Positions 22,313 to 32,500 of a DNA stretch of 37,846 nt are shown piece after piece; position 1 is the first letter of the stretch; each line of letters opens with the position of its first letter. Both the position numbers and the translations under genes were made by a program. The notes under the pieces were generated by a model. The model searched no databases, was not told the DNA's origin, and worked only from the letters and a program-made list of their open reading frames with translations. This DNA comes from an uncultured Prevotellaceae bacterium (GTDB lineage: Bacteria > Bacteroidota > Bacteroidia > Bacteroidales > Bacteroidaceae): the NCBI GenBank assembly GCA_937893145.1, contig CALBJW010000105.1, positions 1-37,846 of the forward strand. Direction: 5' to 3'.

Positions 22313-23476
22313 TTACATTCCGTATATCTTCTGGAGTTCGGCATCAAGTGCTTCATCATCAAACTTGTCAACTATATTGCCTTCTGGATCGATGAGGAAC
22401 TTTGTAGGGAGGTAATGTACTGCATAGTTCTCGCCTATGTCGTTTGACTTGTCGTAAGAACCGTCTGCATTCTGCTTCATGCCTGTAAGTACATGGTGGA
22501 ACATCTCTGTGCCATCGTCTGTCACAGCCTTGCGCCACTTGTCTTCAGCTCCATCATCGCTTGCTACACAAACCACTTCAAGTCCTTTGTCCTTGTATTT
22601 TGCATAGAGAGACTTTACATGTGGCATGGACTTGCGGCATGGTACACACCATGATGCCCAGAAGTCGAGGATGATGTAGTGTCCCTTGAGTGAAGAGAGT
22701 GTGAAGGACTCGCCGTTGATGTCGGTAGATGTGAAGTCGGATGCAACAGCTCCTGGAGCGCACTTCTTGAGGTTGTTGAGTTCTGTCTCTACGCTATTGT
22801 ATGCAGGTGTGCCCTTGAACTTCTCTGGGAAGGTGCTGAGGAGAGAGTCAACCTGCTCGAGTGTCATGTCGGAGATGTAACGGCTCTTCTCGAGGAATGT
22901 GAAGTATGCCTCTGGGTGTTCGTCCATCCACTTCTTGTTGAGAGACTGGTACTTTTCGCCAAGTTCTTTCATCTTTGCAGAGATTTCTGCAAGCTTTACG
23001 GTGTCGCCCATAGCACGAACCTCGTAGAACTGGTTGTTGAGCTCCATGAGTGGCTCATAGACGCTCTTGATGGATGCCTGGTAGTCGTTTACCTCTTCCT
23101 GTGTCTTAGAACCTGTCATGGATGCATTCTTCAGGGAGTCAACACTCTGGATGGTGAGTGTCATCTCGACTGGTTCGAGATAAAGATGGCAGACGTTTGT
23201 TTCTCTGATACCGAGAGTATTGGTTGCAGCAAGAATTCGTTCTGCTACAGCTGTAGAAATAGTGTTCTTGAAAGTGAACTTGCCATCTGTCACTGTTGTG
23301 CTGTCTGTGCAAGTGAAAGACAGTCCTTCACCCATTTCATAGAGATAGAGTGTGGTGCCATTGCCACCGTCCTCTACAGTACCATTGATAATGTATTCGC
23401 CTTCCTTGAGGCCTGTAGAGCAACTTACTGCAATAATCTGTATTGCGATAAGTGCAAGAGAGAAAATCTTTTTCAT
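22313..23476 (-). CDS. TlpA-like thioredoxin-fold lipoprotein with DUF4369-like N-terminus
   Basis: 387 aa. The lipoprotein signal is MKKIFSLALIAIQIIAVSC (Cys19). About residues 25-130 form a DUF4369-like beta domain (YIINGTVEDGGNGTTLYLYE). A helical middle follows (about 130-235), then an AhpC/TSA-TlpA thioredoxin domain at about 240-387 with ILDFWASWCVPCRKSMPHV (active-site CVPC near residue 278) and the cis-Pro region YLPTKFLIDPEGNIV. It should reduce or exchange disulfides in the periplasm. It is the last gene of the minus-strand operon, 18 bases after the double-thioredoxin gene, and resembles that protein's C-terminal half through to the end (...DAELQKIYGM versus DAKLKEIYGF), suggesting duplication. 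Confidence 0.9.
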   Translation of the reverse strand: MKKIFSLALIAIQIIAVSCSTGLKEGEYIINGTVEDGGNGTTLYLYEMGEGLSFTCTDSTTVTDGKFTFKNTISTAVAERILAATNTLGIRETNVCHLYLEPVEMTLTIQSVDSLKNASMTGSKTQEEVNDYQASIKSVYEPLMELNNQFYEVRAMGDTVKLAEISAKMKELGEKYQSLNKKWMDEHPEAYFTFLEKSRYISDMTLEQVDSLLSTFPEKFKGTPAYNSVETELNNLKKCAPGAVASDFTSTDINGESFTLSSLKGHYIILDFWASWCVPCRKSMPHVKSLYAKYKDKGLEVVCVASDDGAEDKWRKAVTDDGTEMFHHVLTGMKQNADGSYDKSNDIGENYAVHYLPTKFLIDPEGNIVDKFDDEALDAELQKIYGM

Positions 23477-23494
23477 TGTGGTATATTTATATTA

Positions 23495-25822
23495 TTAGAA
23501 TCCGTAAATCTCCTTTAGCTTGGCATCGAGTTCTTCGTTCTCCATCTTGCCTACAATCTTGCCCTCTGGGTCGATGAGGAACTTGGAAGGGATAGAATGT
23601 ACACCATACTTGTCGGAGATGTCGTTTGTGCGGTCGTAGTTGCCGCGGCTGATAGTTTTCAAACCACGAAGGATGTGGTGCATCTTCTGTATTCCGTCCT
23701 TCTTGATGGCTTCTTTGAGCTTTGGAACATTATTGTCATCATCGGCAATGAATACAACTTCAAGTCCCTTCTTGTGATATTTGTTGTAGAGTTCGATGAC
23801 ATGTGGATTTGACTTGCGGCATGGCACACACCATGTAGCCCAGAAGTCAAGGAGGACATACTTGCCACGGAACTGCTTGAGGTCAACCAGCTTGCCGGTC
23901 TGTACATCTTTGCTGCTGAAGGCGAATGCTTCACAACCTGGTCGATTGTTCTTGCGAGCTTCGTAGTCTCTCATCATGTATTCACCCTTTATGGAACTCT
24001 TGGCAAGGTCGGACATGTTGATGCATATCTGCTCGTACTCTTCGAATGGCATGGCTTCTGTGCCTACATACATGAAGTCTGGCACGAGGTATGACTTAGG
24101 ATTTGCCTTCACATATTCAAGCTGAGCCTTTCTAATCTTGGCGTTCACTTCGCTTATCTGTTTGCGGATGTCATCGTTGTCGTTCTGCTTGAATTGTTCG
24201 TTGAGGCGCTCAAACTCATCGTAGAGTGCCTTATTGGCAGCTTCGAATCTGTTCTTCTCTGCCTCTACCTTCGAGCCATACACTTGTGGCTTATTGAATT
24301 TGTTCACATTGATGACGAGGTTTGAGTTGCCTGGCTCAAGATAGAAATATGCGAGGTCGCTGTAAGTAACGCGAGGACCAAGAGGCATTCGGCTCACAGC
24401 AACCTGCTGAATAGGACATTCGAGGTCGCCAGTGAATACGAATGAGCCGTCCATAATCTTTGCTGAATCTACACGCTCTTCATCACCTTTTATGTAGTAC
24501 AGGTAGATGTTCTTTCCGTCCTCAGCAGTATAGGCATCGTGACCACGGTCCTGTCCGTCATATACAGTACCAGAGATATGGAACTTGGTATTGCCCTTGT
24601 CATAGCGGTCGCCCCAGTGATTGCCATAGATGTCGATAAGACCAGCATCCATAGCCGAAGCACGCCAGTTGCGCTCCACAACCTTACCGTCAGGACCGAT
24701 GAGGATGCAGAATGGAATGCCGTTGAAGTTATAAACCTTAGCCAAAGGTCCATCGAATGCCTTGAGGTCAGAACCCTGTATCCAATCCATTCCCTCACGC
24801 TCTACAGCTGCCTTCCAAGCCTTCTCGCTTGTGTCCATCGAGATACTGATGATTTCGAAGCCCTGTGGATGGTAGTGTGCGTATGCTTCCTTGATGTGTG
24901 GAATGTCTGCACGGCATGGTCCGCACCATGAAGCCCAGAACTCCAGGAGCACATATTTGCCCTTGCCGCAGTAGTCGGAAATCTTGAAAGTCTTGCCTTC
25001 TGGTGTCTTGAGTTCTGTGTCGTAGAACATTGCTCCAGGAACACTCTTCTTGGTTTCCTGCAACTTGCTGATTGTTTCCTTTCCTGTAGCTGTAGCCTTG
25101 AGCTTTGCTGGTACGGCAGCCTCGAGAGCTTCAATCTCGGCGAGAGTGAAGTTTGATGCATATCTGCCAAGAGCATAGAGGCCTACAGGTTCTGTGATGT
25201 GTGCCTTGGTGAAGTCGTACTGACACTTGTAGCACTCCTTACGGGCAGCCTTGCTGACATTGTATGTCTCTACACCCTCCTTGAGAGCGCTCTGCTCGCG
25301 GCGTCCCCAGAATTCATGGTAAGGCTTGCTTGCCTCATCGTAAGCATTAGTCTTTTCGCCAAGGATGTTCTGGAACTCAGCAAAATCCAAAGCCTGCTTA
25401 GAACCTTTGATAACGATATTCTTATAGTTCATAGGGGCGCTATAGAGGTCCAAGTCTGTCTGCAGACTATCCACTTCTGCCGTTATCTCAACCTTCTCGT
25501 TACCCATGAAGATGCGCAATTCTGGTCGCAGCATCAGGGAACCCGTTTCGGTTGTCAAGGATCTCGAATCGGTAGGGAAGATATGGAGAGAGAGCAGTTT
25601 CTCGCCATCAAGCTTACCCTTGAAAGTTACTGTGCCGTTCTTGATAAGGGCACTATCCAGATAGTCAAAGTCCACCAGTCCCTTGCTGACGCCCAACTTG
25701 ACCATCTTGCCTTCGTACTTTGCACCCTTGAGGTGTGCCTTGATTTCATAGCCTGCTGCACTTGCCTGAATGGTGGCAGTACACATGGCAGCCATTATAA
25801 TGGCTTTAGAAAATAGATTCAT
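23495..25822 (-). CDS. Double thioredoxin-domain periplasmic protein (two DUF4369-TlpA modules fused)
   Basis: 775 aa. The signal peptide ends ATIQASAAGYE. Module 1: DUF4369-like domain (about 25-130), helices, then a TlpA domain with LLEFWASWCGPCRADIPHI (active site near residue 300) and GIPFCILIGPDGKVV. Module 2: a second DUF4369-like domain (about 410-520, FHISGTVYDGQDRGHD), a charged helical linker, and a TlpA domain with LLDFWATWCVPCRKSNPHV (near 664) and SIPSKFLIDPEGKIV. Both active sites are intact, and they differ (CGPC versus CVPC), so the two halves may differ in redox potential or partner. Typical family members have one module of about 370 aa. It lies 31 bases after the ThuA/DsbD-like gene and 18 bases before the single-module gene. 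Confidence 0.9.
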   Translation of the reverse strand: MNLFSKAIIMAAMCTATIQASAAGYEIKAHLKGAKYEGKMVKLGVSKGLVDFDYLDSALIKNGTVTFKGKLDGEKLLSLHIFPTDSRSLTTETGSLMLRPELRIFMGNEKVEITAEVDSLQTDLDLYSAPMNYKNIVIKGSKQALDFAEFQNILGEKTNAYDEASKPYHEFWGRREQSALKEGVETYNVSKAARKECYKCQYDFTKAHITEPVGLYALGRYASNFTLAEIEALEAAVPAKLKATATGKETISKLQETKKSVPGAMFYDTELKTPEGKTFKISDYCGKGKYVLLEFWASWCGPCRADIPHIKEAYAHYHPQGFEIISISMDTSEKAWKAAVEREGMDWIQGSDLKAFDGPLAKVYNFNGIPFCILIGPDGKVVERNWRASAMDAGLIDIYGNHWGDRYDKGNTKFHISGTVYDGQDRGHDAYTAEDGKNIYLYYIKGDEERVDSAKIMDGSFVFTGDLECPIQQVAVSRMPLGPRVTYSDLAYFYLEPGNSNLVINVNKFNKPQVYGSKVEAEKNRFEAANKALYDEFERLNEQFKQNDNDDIRKQISEVNAKIRKAQLEYVKANPKSYLVPDFMYVGTEAMPFEEYEQICINMSDLAKSSIKGEYMMRDYEARKNNRPGCEAFAFSSKDVQTGKLVDLKQFRGKYVLLDFWATWCVPCRKSNPHVIELYNKYHKKGLEVVFIADDDNNVPKLKEAIKKDGIQKMHHILRGLKTISRGNYDRTNDISDKYGVHSIPSKFLIDPEGKIVGKMENEELDAKLKEIYGF

Positions 25823-25853
25823 ATTTTTCGGATGTTTATATTGTGCTTTACTT

Positions 25854-27863
25854 TTAGAACTTTACCTTCAAAGTCTCTGTCTTAGGAATGAGACATACTG
25901 AAGCATCGCAAGCCTGATACTTGAATGTGATGGTTGCTTCGCCTGTTCCCTTTACTTCCTGTCGGAACTCTCCATAACCTTCATAGACCTTACCATTGCC
26001 ACCTGAATATGGACTCTTGACTGGTGTCTTGAGATTTCCTACCTTCTCGCCACCGTTAAGTGTTATGTCCACCTCTACAAGGATGAATGGGTCGCCCTCA
26101 CCAAGTTCTGCGTATGTATGGAATCCTTCGTGGATGTCCTGACCAACCACAATTTCATGCTTCGCTGAGTCGTAATATGCAGTAATGGCTACAGGCTTGT
26201 CCTTTGTGGTTGCAGACTTTGGAGATGCTGGTTTTGTTGCATTTGTTGCAAATGTTGCATCGGGTTTCCACGTACGGTCGAGGCGTTCACGGAACTCTGG
26301 ACGAACCTTGTAGTCGTTGCCAGGAACAGACTTGTCTTGGGTGTTGATGAGCCAGAGCCATCCACCACTCTCGGTGAAGAACATCTTGTCCTTGTAGGTG
26401 TCGAACCATGTACGATATTCCTTTGCAGAATCAAAGCGGACGAGAGTATAGCGCTCCACGATGCGTTTGCCTTTTGTATATGCTTCAACCTCTGGCGACA
26501 TACGACGCGTGTTCTTAGGGGCATTCTTTGCAGCCTCTTCGTTTGTCTCCATAAGTTTGATGGCTTCGTTGATAAGACGAATGTCGTTTGTGGCAATACC
26601 AAGGTCACGAGCATCCTCATCCACATCGAGTTCGTAACCGAAAGGATCAGGGCAGTAGAAGTAGTTGTAGTTCTCTGTGAAATACTGCTTGTAGAGCTCC
26701 TCGTTATACCCGAAGAAATGGAATAGTTTGCCGCCTTGCTGCTTCATGTACTGGGAGTATGTTGTAGAATTGTTACGACGAACTTCGTCGAGGTCAATGT
26801 TTGCAATCTCCATCTCCATCGCAGAGAGTTTCTCCCCCTTGGCAAGTTTATCCTGATACTCTGCCTTGGCTTTGGCATAGTTTGCAACGAACTCTTCTAT
26901 GGATTTTTGTTCGTCTTCGTAAGCCTTCTTGCTAATAAGGTACTTGGACGCAATGGCTTGTTCACGAGTTTCGATACCTTCATGAAGTTTGCGTGCAATC
27001 ATGTGTTCTGGTCCACGCTTTGCCATGTAAACGATGGCATTGGCAAAGAGTGCCTGGCCTGCTGGTGTCATCTCGCTTGGCATTGCTGCAAAACCCCAGT
27101 GGAAGATGTTGGCATGGCGACCAATGGCGATGGCATCAATACTCTTGGAACATACACCCGATGAGATGATTTCTGTCTCTGGCGAATCGAGGAATCCCCA
27201 AGGACGAGCTACAACACCGATGCGATGTCCCTTGCGGTTCTGGAACTTCTTACCGTCGATGGTGAACTGCATGATTGAGTCTGGCACTTCGTATCCATAT
27301 ATTGGTCCGTACTCGAAGGCGGTAGGATAAGTCTTCTCCTTGTATGCTTTAGGCTGAACCTTCCATGGACCCTTGAAGATAGCGTGGTTGGCATCCCAAT
27401 GGTGTGCATCGTTGTCAAGGCACATACAGAACCAGTCGCACTTAGAACCTATAGAATTCAGACAGCGGTCTGCCATCTCTGCGATGCTTACTACAGGACG
27501 GTCAAAATCCTCAGTGAAGTACTGTGCCTGCATGTACTTGTGGTCTTCATATACGCGTGGATGGAGTGGGGTAGGAATACCATCGAGTACTGTTACATCG
27601 TAGTCGTTTGACATTGACTGCTTGTATTCTTTGCAGTCAACATACTTTACTGTATTAAAACGAGACTTGAGGAACTTAACAAAGTCGGCAGAACGCATCT
27701 TTGCATCCTTTGCCAACTTTACACTATCGGTTTCTGCACCACTCATGGTGTCATAGTTGGATGTGCCACCTACATAAAGTACAGAACATTTTTGCTTGCC
27801 CTGGGCAAATGCTCCGCTGATTGATATCACAACAAGGAGCAATGATAGTAAATACTTTTTCAT
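25854..27863 (-). CDS. Secreted ThuA-like / DsbD-alpha-like fusion protein
   Basis: 669 aa from ATG 27863, where the Sec signal MKKYLLSLLLVVISISGAFA begins; the open frame extends 26 codons upstream without a signal. About residues 20-280 look like a ThuA/amidotransferase-like Rossmann domain (CSVLYVGGTSNYD, DYDVTVLDGIPTP, ANAIVYMAKRGPEHM). A charged helical middle follows, then a low-complexity linker (ATFATNATKPASPKSATTKD). The C-terminal 110 residues resemble the N-terminal domain of DsbD (PVAITAYYD...; ATITFKYQACDASVCLIPKT), with the paired cysteines in QACDASVC where DsbD-alpha holds its redox pair. This suggests a periplasmic thiol partner for the two thioredoxin proteins that follow. 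The ThuA call is weak; the DsbD-alpha call is firmer. Confidence 0.7.
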   Translation of the reverse strand: MKKYLLSLLLVVISISGAFAQGKQKCSVLYVGGTSNYDTMSGAETDSVKLAKDAKMRSADFVKFLKSRFNTVKYVDCKEYKQSMSNDYDVTVLDGIPTPLHPRVYEDHKYMQAQYFTEDFDRPVVSIAEMADRCLNSIGSKCDWFCMCLDNDAHHWDANHAIFKGPWKVQPKAYKEKTYPTAFEYGPIYGYEVPDSIMQFTIDGKKFQNRKGHRIGVVARPWGFLDSPETEIISSGVCSKSIDAIAIGRHANIFHWGFAAMPSEMTPAGQALFANAIVYMAKRGPEHMIARKLHEGIETREQAIASKYLISKKAYEDEQKSIEEFVANYAKAKAEYQDKLAKGEKLSAMEMEIANIDLDEVRRNNSTTYSQYMKQQGGKLFHFFGYNEELYKQYFTENYNYFYCPDPFGYELDVDEDARDLGIATNDIRLINEAIKLMETNEEAAKNAPKNTRRMSPEVEAYTKGKRIVERYTLVRFDSAKEYRTWFDTYKDKMFFTESGGWLWLINTQDKSVPGNDYKVRPEFRERLDRTWKPDATFATNATKPASPKSATTKDKPVAITAYYDSAKHEIVVGQDIHEGFHTYAELGEGDPFILVEVDITLNGGEKVGNLKTPVKSPYSGGNGKVYEGYGEFRQEVKGTGEATITFKYQACDASVCLIPKTETLKVKF

Positions 27864-27909
27864 GTTTCTTCGTTTTTTTTCTATGTATAGAAAACGACTT
27901 GAAAACAAA

Positions 27910-27946
27910 AAAGTGTGATGCAAATTAAAGAAATGCATCACACTTT
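27910..27946 (-). terminator. Rho-independent terminator or attenuator between susD and the redox genes
   Basis: On the minus strand AAAGTGTGATGCA and TGCATCACACTTT form a perfect 13-bp stem with an 11-base loop, followed directly by TTTGTTTTC. It lies about 80 bases after the susD stop and 46 bases before the start at 27863. It could end the fecR-susC-susD transcript or lower expression of the redox genes. On the plus strand the hairpin is also T-rich afterwards. Confidence 0.8.
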
Positions 27947-27977
27947 AACTTTATTTTAACTTTTCACATAACCGTTT

Positions 27978-28011
27978 CCCTATTCCTCGCTTGTGTTTTG
28001 AAAGGATAGGG
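27978..28011 (-). other. Second stem-loop after susD
   Basis: CCCTAtTCCT (27978-27987) pairs with AGGATAGGG (28003-28011) with one bulged base. It lies just after the susD stop on the minus strand and may protect the transcript end or work with the terminator at 27910. Confidence 0.5.
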
Positions 28012-28024
28012 TGAGGGTGTTTGT

Positions 28025-29509
28025 TTAGTTGTTGCGGTTGCTTGTGAGGTTTGCGTTCTTGCCACGCACATTGTTAGGGAATGGGAATACCCAGAGGTTA
28101 GACTTTGGAGATAGTGTGTAAGTCTTGCCTGCAATAGTACGAGTGAGCGTGGTCTCCCATTCTACCTCTACGTTCCAACGCTTGCGCTGCATGAAGTTCC
28201 AACCAGACCAGATGTTCTCGCCGAACGAAGTCTGCTTAATCTTTGCAATAGCATCAGCTTTTGTAGTTACAGCACCCTTGAGTGGAGCGTAAGTAGCTGG
28301 GTCAAGACGCTTAGAGCGAAGCTTGTCGAGCCATTCCATACCAGCATCGATATTGCCTGCACGAACTTCACACTCTGCCATGTAAAGATACATGAATGGT
28401 GAAGTGAGACCTGAGAGATTGATATGTTCGTTGAACGAAGAAGCACATTTCCATCCTGCGGCATCAAGGTCAGTAAGATAACCCATGCTTGCATACATCT
28501 GGAATGCTTCTGGACCATAAGCACGATCCTGGAGGTCGAAGAGGTCTGCTACTGCGTAACCAGGTTCGATAGAGTTCCAAGCCTCAGGCACCACGTATGA
28601 GAAATAACAGAAATCTACGATGTTAGAGTAGTTCTCAGGGTTTGCAAGACAGTCAATCATAGATAACTTGTATGTTCCACCACTCATATCTGGCAATTCC
28701 TGTATGTTTGCATAATAATCATAGAGGAAATTGTTCTCTGCAAGAGCAAGCTTAGCAGCTTCCTTTGCCTCGTCGTACTTAGCCATGTTCATACAGATGT
28801 GAGCCTTTACGGCATACATGGCAGCCTTGTTGAAGCGGATGCCATTGATTGCATTTTTAGGCATTGCATTAGTGGCGATAGCTGCGTTGATATCCTCAAG
28901 GGCGAGTTCGTAAGCCTCCTGTACAGTCTTCTTTGGCTGTGGTGTCTGGATGTCATCAGTCTCACGGAGATACACGATAGCTGGATCGTTTGCAGCAGTT
29001 GCTGGGTTGTAAGCCTTTGAAAACTTCTGAAGGATGAGAAGATGGCCATAAGCACGGAGGGTGAGAGCCTCAGCCTTGAGAGCTGCCTTCTTGTCCTCAG
29101 GACCCTTTGCCATATCCAACTGTGAGAGGATTGGGTTAGCGATAGTACCAATCCACGAATAGATTCCTTCGTAGTAGCTGTCGGAAGTGGTGAGTAACTC
29201 GAAGCGTGTGATGTCATCTTCGCTATCCAAGAAACCCCAAAGATAAGCGTTCTTTGGACGTGGCTCGAGACTCAATGTAGGAGCAGCGTCTGAATATGTA
29301 TAGATAACATCACCACCAAGGTTACGGATGTCACGGGTAGCTGGAGAGTTGTCCTCTGGATACTCACCGTTGCAGTAGCAGTTGAGTAGGAGTTCAAGGT
29401 CGTTTGTTGTGGAAAGAAGGTTCTTTCCCTTTGGCTGTAATTCTGTAAAGTCAGAGCAAGATGCAAGCATCATGGCGCCTGCAATCAGGCTATATATTAC
29501 TTTCTTCAT
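28025..29509 (-). CDS. SusD/RagB-family outer-membrane lipoprotein
   Basis: 494 aa. The lipoprotein signal is MKKVIYSLIAGAMMLASCSD (Cys18). SusD hallmarks: DFTELQPKGKNLLSTTNDLE at the start, EALTLRAYGHLLILQKFSKA, KAAMYAVKAHICMNMAKYDE (TPR-like), FMYLYMAECEVRAGNIDAGM, and a C-terminal FMQRKRWNVE. The end LWVFPFPNNVRGKNANLTSN is the usual SusD close. It lies 20 bases after its susC partner (stop at 29530) and is followed by hairpins. It should form the surface lid and substrate site of the transporter. It is not closely similar to the SusD at 4452, so the two systems likely take different substrates. Confidence 0.95.
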   Translation of the reverse strand: MKKVIYSLIAGAMMLASCSDFTELQPKGKNLLSTTNDLELLLNCYCNGEYPEDNSPATRDIRNLGGDVIYTYSDAAPTLSLEPRPKNAYLWGFLDSEDDITRFELLTTSDSYYEGIYSWIGTIANPILSQLDMAKGPEDKKAALKAEALTLRAYGHLLILQKFSKAYNPATAANDPAIVYLRETDDIQTPQPKKTVQEAYELALEDINAAIATNAMPKNAINGIRFNKAAMYAVKAHICMNMAKYDEAKEAAKLALAENNFLYDYYANIQELPDMSGGTYKLSMIDCLANPENYSNIVDFCYFSYVVPEAWNSIEPGYAVADLFDLQDRAYGPEAFQMYASMGYLTDLDAAGWKCASSFNEHINLSGLTSPFMYLYMAECEVRAGNIDAGMEWLDKLRSKRLDPATYAPLKGAVTTKADAIAKIKQTSFGENIWSGWNFMQRKRWNVEVEWETTLTRTIAGKTYTLSPKSNLWVFPFPNNVRGKNANLTSNRNN

Positions 29510-29529
29510 TTTCTTTCTTGTTTAGATGA

Positions 29530-32500
29530 TTAGAAGTTGAGGTTGAGTGTGCATACATAACTTGCAGGGAGACTTACACCAAGAGTTTCTGGATCAACAT
29601 GTACCTTATTAGCACGCCAGATGAAGCCTGGGTTGTTGATCTGGAACTGGAGGTTAGCACGGTTGATGTAGCATGATTTAAGCCATTCCTTAGGGAATGA
29701 GTAACCGAGTACGATGTTGCGAATCTTGAGGAAGTCTGCCTTGTGGATTGAGTTGTTACCGTTTGATGGTTCTCTACCGATAGACTGTGAACTGTACTTA
29801 CCCCAACCTGGAGTCAATGATGTAGGATTGTCTGGTGACCATGAGTTCATGAAGTACTTCTCGATTACACCATAAGTACCTGCGAAAGTCTCAGTCTCTG
29901 GAAGAGCACGCATTACATGGCCACCATAGTATGCCATCATGATAGAGAGTGAGAATCCGTTCCATTCGAAGCGGTTGTCCATACCCATGATGATCTTAGG
30001 GTCGCGCTGACCACTGTATTCAAGGATTTCAGGAGCACCACCAGAAGGACCATGACTGACTACATTGTCGTTTCCGTACCAGAGTGTCTGGCCAGGAGAA
30101 CCAAGGTTGTAAGGTTTTTCGTTGCCCTTGTCGTCGTACATGATTTCACCCTTTTCGTTGTACTTGCTACCGTCGATACCTGCAAAACGGTATGACCAGA
30201 TAGCTGAAGCAGGATAACCCTCCTTGAACGGAATGCTGATGAGGTCGTAAGCGTGAGTAGCAGGGTTCTCAACCTTTGTCACCTTGTTTGAGTTGTGAGC
30301 CAAAGTGAATGATGTTGACCATCCGAATGCCTTGCGTGAGAGTGGACGGAACCAGTCTGCTGTAACCTGAATTTCAATACCGTTGTTTGCCATGTCGGCA
30401 GCGTTTACGAACATTGAAGTGAAACCGGTAGTTGGGTCGAGTGGCTTGTTTGAGAATACATCTGTAGCCTTCTTGTGGTAGTAGTCAATAGCACCACGGA
30501 TGCGGTTGCTCCATAATGAGAAGTCGATACCAACATTTGTTGTATATGTCTTTTCCCAAGTGAGGAGTGGGTTGGCTGGTGAGATGATGTTGGCAAATGG
30601 AGTGTAAGTCCAGCGAGTGAGTTTTCCTGTCTGAGCAGTGAGGTATGATGTAGCACCCTGATAGATATTACCTGTAGCACCGTAAGAGAAACGGAGCTTG
30701 AGGAAATTAATCCATTCTGCTGTCTTGATGAAATCTTCCTGTTCCATGTTCCATGCAGCACCTACTGACCAGAGTGGCTTACCACGATACTTGGCGTTGA
30801 GACCATATACATCGGCATAGTCCTTACGGAACGAACCGAATACATTGTAGCGTTCGTTATATGTATATGTGGCGTTAGCATAACCTGAAGCATAGCGGTG
30901 TTTAACCTCTGTGATAGGACGCATGGCATCCTGGATATATGCTCCGTATGCGAACTGGTTTGCTGGGTATCCGTAGCCGCTACCATCGGTATTCATGAAA
31001 TAGTCGCTATAGTTGATGTTTGCGATAGTACCGAAGTCGGTGATGGCTGAGGTACCAGTCTGAAGCTGGTCGTCATAACCTACCTGAATAGAGCTTGTAC
31101 CCTGGTGGAGAGTCTCGCGGAACTCAAGACCTGCGAGTGCGTTTACAGAATGCTTGCCCCATGTATTGTTATAGTTTGCCTGTGCACGAGCAGTCCAGTA
31201 GTTACCATCTGTATTGCGAGTGCTCTTGAAACCACCTGTTTCCATGAGGCGGTATCCGATGCTGCCATCAGGATTCTGATATGCATAAGCATTCTTGAGC
31301 ACATGGACTGCGTGTGAATCTTCTGTAGCGTTTGTCTCGTCTGTAACATGGTCTGTTTCATAAACGAGCTGGGTGTTTACAGTGAAGCCCTTAAAAATCT
31401 TAAAGAGGAGGTCGCCGTGGAAACGCATGTGAGTACGTTTTGCAGTCTCTACGTTGTTGTAGCGCTCGTCGATAGGGTTGAACGCAAGTGGAGTGATGCC
31501 TTCTTGCCACTTGTAGAGGTGGTTACCGTCATACCATCCGTAGAGGTTGGCAACGGTTCCATCTTCGTTGTAGAAGTTTTCGTATGCAGGGAATGACCAG
31601 AGGCCAGCTGTACTTGCTGAGTAGTCGTAGCCAGCCTGCTTAGACTTATTATATACAGCGTTGATGTTCATGTTGGCAGTGAGCCACTTAGCTACTTCGA
31701 ACGAACCCTTGTAGTTGGCTGTGATACGCTGGTTCAAAGCGTTGATGACGCCAGAGTTATCGTGCTGGAAGTTTACTGTGAGATTGTTGGCACTCTTGTC
31801 AGAACGGTTGCGGAGTGCAAGGTTATACTCCTGGAGAACCTGTTTCTTGTAGATAGCATCAGAGAAGTCCTTTGCGAAGTTGTTCTTTGAAAGCTTTGCC
31901 TTCAATGCATTGAGGTCGGCAGTTGTGATTTCGCCCTTTGCAAGACGATAATATCCTTCCTCAAGCTTTGAGATGGCTGATGTTCCTCCCTGCATATTTG
32001 ACTCGAACTGTGAGATTGCATCTGCAGCGTTCTCGCCGAGATAGAGATAGTCGTAGTAACCAGACTCCTTGGCAATCTGCTGTTCTGTGTTCATATAGAA
32101 ATTGTCGTTGTAGTCGAAGTTTTGCTTGTTTGCGATTGACCAGTTGGCTGTGAAGTCAATGTCAATCTTGCCCGCCTTGTTGGCGTTCTTAGTAGTTACG
32201 ACAATCACACCGTTACTTGCACGAGCTCCATAGATAGCTGCAGCGGCAGCATCTTTGAGGACATTGATAGATGCAATGTCAAACTGGTTCAAGTCTTCGA
32301 GACGACCTTCCATAGGAAGACCATCGACAACGAGGAGTGGAGTTGTCTCTGCATAGAGTGAAGATGTACCACGAACTTTGAGTTCTCCACCGTATGTAGA
32401 GAGACCAGCCACACGACCTTCGAGGTTAGAGATAAGGTCACCAGTGTAACGGTCTGTGAGCTGCTCTGCAGTTACGGTAACGGCAGCACCAGTCATCTTA

